64,000 nucleotides of DNA from an uncultured Cellulomonas sp. (GTDB taxonomy: Bacteria; Actinomycetota; Actinomycetes; Actinomycetales; Cellulomonadaceae). Position numbers and translations under genes: made by a program. Of this stretch, positions 61,014-64,000 are shown in pieces (within the stretch, counting starts at the first letter, position 1; the number at the start of each line of letters is the position of its first letter). The stretch covers positions 240,291 through 304,290 of the forward strand of contig NZ_CANLTL010000004.1 in NCBI RefSeq assembly GCF_947494015.1. The letters run 5' to 3'. The notes beneath the pieces are model-generated. The model ran no database searches and was not told where the DNA came from. It saw nothing but the letters and a program-made list of their open reading frames with translations.

Positions 61014-61547
61014 CGCGACCCGCCTTGACGCTCTCTCCGAAGCTTGACGAAGCCCCGGCATCGCCCGCTCAACCGCACGGAACACGGCGTCGTCCCGCTC
61101 GTACCGCGCGAAGATCTCAGCGAACCGCTCATCGATCGACACGAGCTCGCCGTCGGGGCCCGATGTCATGTCGGCCCACACCAGAACGTCCAGCAGGTCC
61201 TCCGGTGGGGCAGCGAACTCAGAGAGCTCCCGAGAAAGCCCCCGCTCGTCCGCTTCGATGGCGGCTCCGGAATGATGTGCGACGAGCGACACAACCAGCT
61301 CGCTCGTGCCGCATCGACGTAGGTAGCGGGCTCCGTCGAGGGCGTGAAAGCCCGTGTCCATGATCGCGCGGCCGTAGCCGACGTCGTGCAGCCACGCCGC
61401 CGACCCAACGTCCTCGGGCAGCGCGAGCAGCTGGCACGCCGCTTCGGCTCGGCGGCCGACGGTACGGACGTGTGACCACCGCGGCTCCATCCCGCCGACG
61501 TGCCGACGCGCCACCTCCTCGGCGGCTCCCCACGCCGCAAATCCCAT
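60981..61547 (-). CDS. HD domain metal-dependent phosphohydrolase
   Basis: RWSHVRTVGRRA...AAWLHDVGYGRAI...LVAHHSGA; 33-bp convergent overlap with NUDIX gene. Confidence 0.88.
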   Translation of the reverse strand: MGFAAWGAAEEVARRHVGGMEPRWSHVRTVGRRAEAACQLLALPEDVGSAAWLHDVGYGRAIMDTGFHALDGARYLRRCGTSELVVSLVAHHSGAAIEADERGLSRELSEFAAPPEDLLDVLVWADMTSGPDGELVSIDERFAEIFARYERDDAVFRAVERAMPGLRQASERASRRVALADVRRMSVL

Positions 61548-61773
61548 GAGCTCACCGTAGCTACCGCTCCTGACACTTTGAGCTACCGCGGTCGAGGACG
61601 CCGACGCCTCGAGCCTGCGCGCACGGTCCGCGGCATGAGCGAACGCCGGCAGCGCAGCCTCGTGGTGGCATGACCGTCGTCTCCTCACCTCTGGTGCAGT
61701 CTCAACCCGATGCGAGGTGGCCAGATCTAAGCCGTCGCCATACCTGCCGTCGCGCTCGAGCTGCCCACCCACT

Positions 61774-61965
61774 TCATCGGGCCGGGCGGCTCGTTAGCCA
61801 TGCGGTACCGGCGCCTACGCCGAAACCAACCCAGAAGCACACGAACCAGACCCAGGCGGCCGAGTCGAAGACAAACTCACTCAGCGCGACCCCAATAAGT
61901 CCGGCGGGCACCGCCGCGACGAAGCCCCATTGCACTAGCCGACGTGATCGCACGTTGTTGGTCAC
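61774..61965 (-). CDS. Small two-TM hypothetical protein
   Basis: VTNNVRSRRLVQWGFVAAVPAGLIGVALSEFVFDSAAWVWFVCFWVGFGVGAGTAWLTSRPAR. Confidence 0.55.
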   Translation of the reverse strand: MTNNVRSRRLVQWGFVAAVPAGLIGVALSEFVFDSAAWVWFVCFWVGFGVGAGTAWLTSRPAR

Positions 61966-62196
61966 GGCGCCATCATGCCCGACTCGTCCCGCCGCATTTT
62001 GCAGCGGGCACACCCGGACGAGCGAACCTCGGGCCTTCGGCTAGGGCACGGTCATCGGCACGACCGACCAAGCCCGACACTGACCGTCGAGCCGCGCGCG
62101 ACGTGCGGCATGACCGCGCGCCCGACGACCCTGCTGTGGTCGACGTCAAGAGAGCGCATAGCGCCGCCTGGCGTCCGCACGGTCTAGCCTCCGGGC

Positions 62197-62475
62197 ATGT
62201 CACAGGACGAGAAGCGCCCGGAGGTGCCGGCTCACGAGGTGCTCGGTGACCTCACGGTTGCCCCGCTACCGGCCGGCGGAGTCGCGGAGGCCGCGTTCCT
62301 CATGGTCAAGTTGGACAACGGCGAGTGGTGCGCGCGGAGTGTAGGCGCGTTGTACAACCGCGTCGAATTCCTTGGCCAGCTGGTGGCGTACACGCACGCT
62401 CTCACTCGGGACGAGGCTGCCGGTTGGTTCGATGACAGTGAGACCGCCGCGGAGGACGGCGCCGCGGGCTCGTGA
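62197..62475 (+). CDS. Hypothetical protein (92 aa)
   Basis: MSQDEKRPEVPAHEVLGDLTVAPLPAGGVAEAAFLMVKLDNGEWCARSVGALYNRVEFLGQLVAY... Confidence 0.65.
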   Translation: MSQDEKRPEVPAHEVLGDLTVAPLPAGGVAEAAFLMVKLDNGEWCARSVGALYNRVEFLGQLVAYTHALTRDEAAGWFDDSETAAEDGAAGS

Positions 62476-62556
62476 GCAAACGCCGCCGGGACAGCGGCAT
62501 TACCGCGCGGACGATGCGGCGCTCGACCAAGCGGCATCCGCTGCTAGAGGCAACCG

Positions 62557-62901
62557 CTACCGATGACCGCTGCCCCTGGTTTGCGCCGTCGCGGCGCCGC
62601 TGACCCGCCAGTTGAGAGACGTATCGGCAGCCAACGGCTCCCACTCGGTCCATCCGGCGTCCTCACGGCGACGGCGGACAATGCCAGTAGGCGACTTATC
62701 GATACCGCGGACCTCAGCTGGTCCGACGACGCGAACGGGGCGAGCGTCGTTGCGGATCTGCTTCTTGTGGAGCCCTGCGGCGCGGATGCGTCGGGTCGCC
62801 TCTACCGGCTTGCTCGCGGCCACCGCCACCTCTGCTGTCCAACTGCCCGCGTCGGCGTCTTCGACTTCGAAGACGTACACCTGCTCCATGTCCAGCAGCA
62901 T
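62557..62901 (-). CDS. Hypothetical protein (~114 aa)
   Basis: MLLDMEQVYVFEVEDADAGSWTAEVAVAASKPVEATRRIRAAGLHKKQIRNDARPVRVVG... Confidence 0.6.
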   Translation of the reverse strand: MLLDMEQVYVFEVEDADAGSWTAEVAVAASKPVEATRRIRAAGLHKKQIRNDARPVRVVGPAEVRGIDKSPTGIVRRRREDAGWTEWEPLAADTSLNWRVSGAATAQTRGSGHR

Positions 62902-63036
62902 CGCAGGCAGCACAACGGTGCGCCCGTGCAGCGGCAGATCCGGGCGAGCGTAGCCGCCCTCAACGCGGCATGTGCGGACGCGCGGCCAGGTCGACTTCCG
63001 TCTTCGCGTCTCGGGTCCGGACACTACGGTTGCACG

Positions 63037-63465
63037 ATGGGTACATGGGGGACTGGACCATTCGACAACGACACCGCTGCCGACTGGGCGGGCGACTTCG
63101 AAGAGGCCGATGTAGCTGCGCGCCCTGCGATGATTCGCGATGCTCTGGCGGCGGCCGCGGACGCCGAGGACTACCTGGACGCGGACGATGCCATGGCGGC
63201 TCTCGCCGCAGCGGCGCTCGTCTCTGCGGCGCAGGCGAACGGGCCGCAGCTGGACGACAACTATGGTCCCGATGCGGCTGCCCTCGAGGGCCTGGATCTC
63301 GGCGAAGGCTTGCGCGTACTGGCAGTCCGAGCCGTGACACGAGTCTTTGGTGCGGACTCCGAGTGGCGTGAGTTGTGGGAGGACGCCGGCGAGCTGGGCG
63401 AGGCCCGCACCGCGCTGGAGCCGATCCTCAGCGCGCTTCGCGACACGGCAGGCGGCGCCTCGTAG
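63037..63465 (+). CDS. DUF4259 domain-containing protein
   Basis: MGTWGTGPFDNDTAADWAGDFEEADVAARPAMIRDALAAAADAEDYLDADDAMAALAAAALVSAAQANG. Confidence 0.88.
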   Translation: MGTWGTGPFDNDTAADWAGDFEEADVAARPAMIRDALAAAADAEDYLDADDAMAALAAAALVSAAQANGPQLDDNYGPDAAALEGLDLGEGLRVLAVRAVTRVFGADSEWRELWEDAGELGEARTALEPILSALRDTAGGAS

Positions 63466-63560
63466 CGGGCCCAAGCGTCACTCGACAGCGGCATGTGCGG
63501 ACGGCGACGGCGCGTGCGCGCGGCGGCAGTGGCGGCAGACATGCACGGCATACTCCCGGC

Positions 63561-63869
63561 GTGCGAGTAGACGGACGGCGAGCAGCCAAAGCGGTGAGTG
63601 CTAGGGCCGTCGAGGTGTCTCGCGTGTTCCCTTCACCGGGCTCGCTCACCGAAGGCGCTGACGACGAGCTGTACGACGCTCTGATCGAAGTCGACGACGC
63701 GCTGGCAGCGATCGCGGGAGGCCTCCGCCGGGATGGCTTCGCCACGGGCGCCTATAACGCTTGCATCGCCACGCTCGACGACGTCCTGTCGAGCAGTGCC
63801 CAAGTCCTGACCGCTGAACAGGTCCGGACGGTCACCCGACTCCGCGAAGCAGTAGCCGCCTTCGGATAG
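63561..63869 (+). CDS. Hypothetical protein (~102 aa, GTG start)
   Basis: VRVDGRRAAKAVSARAVEVSRVFPSPGSLTEGADDELYDALIEVDDALAAIAGGLRRDGFATGAYNACIATLDDVL. Confidence 0.55.
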   Translation: MRVDGRRAAKAVSARAVEVSRVFPSPGSLTEGADDELYDALIEVDDALAAIAGGLRRDGFATGAYNACIATLDDVLSSSAQVLTAEQVRTVTRLREAVAAFG

Positions 63870-63886
63870 CACGGTGCAGCGCTCCG

Positions 63887-63911
63887 CGGCATGAGCGTGA
63901 ACGCTATGCCG
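63887..63911 (+). other. Imperfect hairpin built on the sixth CGGCATGAGCG copy
   Basis: CGGCAT-g-AGCGT-ga-ACGCT-ATGCCG. Confidence 0.5.
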
Positions 63912-64000
63912 CCCGTGCTGCTCAGCGGCTGTTTGTTGCTCGGGTACTGGCTGGCCGGTCACGCTCGGGTAGGTGCTCGGGCCGGGTCGCTCTGTTAGCG

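Larger units (their letters stand above)
61631..63897 (+). repeat. Dispersed 11-bp repeat CGGCATGWSCG, six same-orientation copies at ORF boundaries
   Basis: 61631 CGGCATGAGCG; 62106 CGGCATGACCG; 62495 CGGCATTACCG; 62966 CGGCATGTGCG; 63489 CGGCATGTGCG; 63887 CGGCATGAGCG. Confidence 0.7.
54611..64000. mobile_element. AICE/pSAM2-like integrated element at tRNA-Val(GAC), left end in window, right end not seen
   Basis: tRNA-adjacent integrase, then xis-repSA-traSA-pra in canonical order; no second tRNA-Val 3' end found before 64000, so right boundary is uncertain. Confidence 0.82.

Noticed and set aside
61670-62044. 124-aa + strand ORF in the first cassette-like unit
   Set aside because: Ser/Arg/Pro/Thr-rich composition; the opposite strand encodes a plausible two-TM protein.
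62423-62440. TTGGTTCGATGACAGTG considered as attR (tRNA-Val 3' end copy)
   Set aside because: Only about 9 consecutive matching bases, and it lies in a coding ORF without the acceptor-stem segment.
61631-63897. Calling the repeats bona fide integron attC sites
   Set aside because: No RYYYAAC/GTTRRRY core pairs and no integron integrase in the window; reported only as a cassette-like pattern.

Overview
This is a 64 kb, high-GC actinobacterial chromosome segment; gene order and protein sequences suggest a Cellulomonadaceae-like organism. From 1 to about 54.6 kb it is mostly conserved backbone. It opens with a type IV pilus cluster (minor pilin, pilin, PilC, PilT, PilB). Next come aroE-mltG-ruvX-alaS, rpsD, rarA, an MMPL transporter, an LLM monooxygenase/FMN reductase pair, aspS, an Rv2578c-type radical SAM gene with a textbook SOS box, and hisS. 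These are followed by the relA-apt-secFD-yajC-ruvBAC-yebC-pdxT/pdxS block, the PIM biosynthesis block pimA-patA-pgsA, and thrS. After thrS lies an uncharacterised pair: a 946-aa orphan protein and a 93-aa protein with the tail LNPQPLPPEPPDLP. Then come an SsgA-like protein, pabC/pabB and a tRNA cluster (Gly-GCC, Cys-GCA, Val-GAC). From tRNA-Val(GAC) to the right edge the sequence is an integrated element of the actinomycete integrative and conjugative element (AICE, pSAM2-like) type: integrase, Xis, HUH Rep, FtsK-like Tra and Pra. It also carries an HTH+PLD-like / NUDIX / HD module. After that module comes a striking accessory tail: five small single-ORF units of about 390-520 bp, each bounded by a same-orientation copy of CGGCATGWSCG. 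This resembles a cassette array. No attR was found, so the element probably continues beyond 64 kb. No rRNA or CRISPR was seen. All calls are by reading the sequence; no database or HMM search was run.
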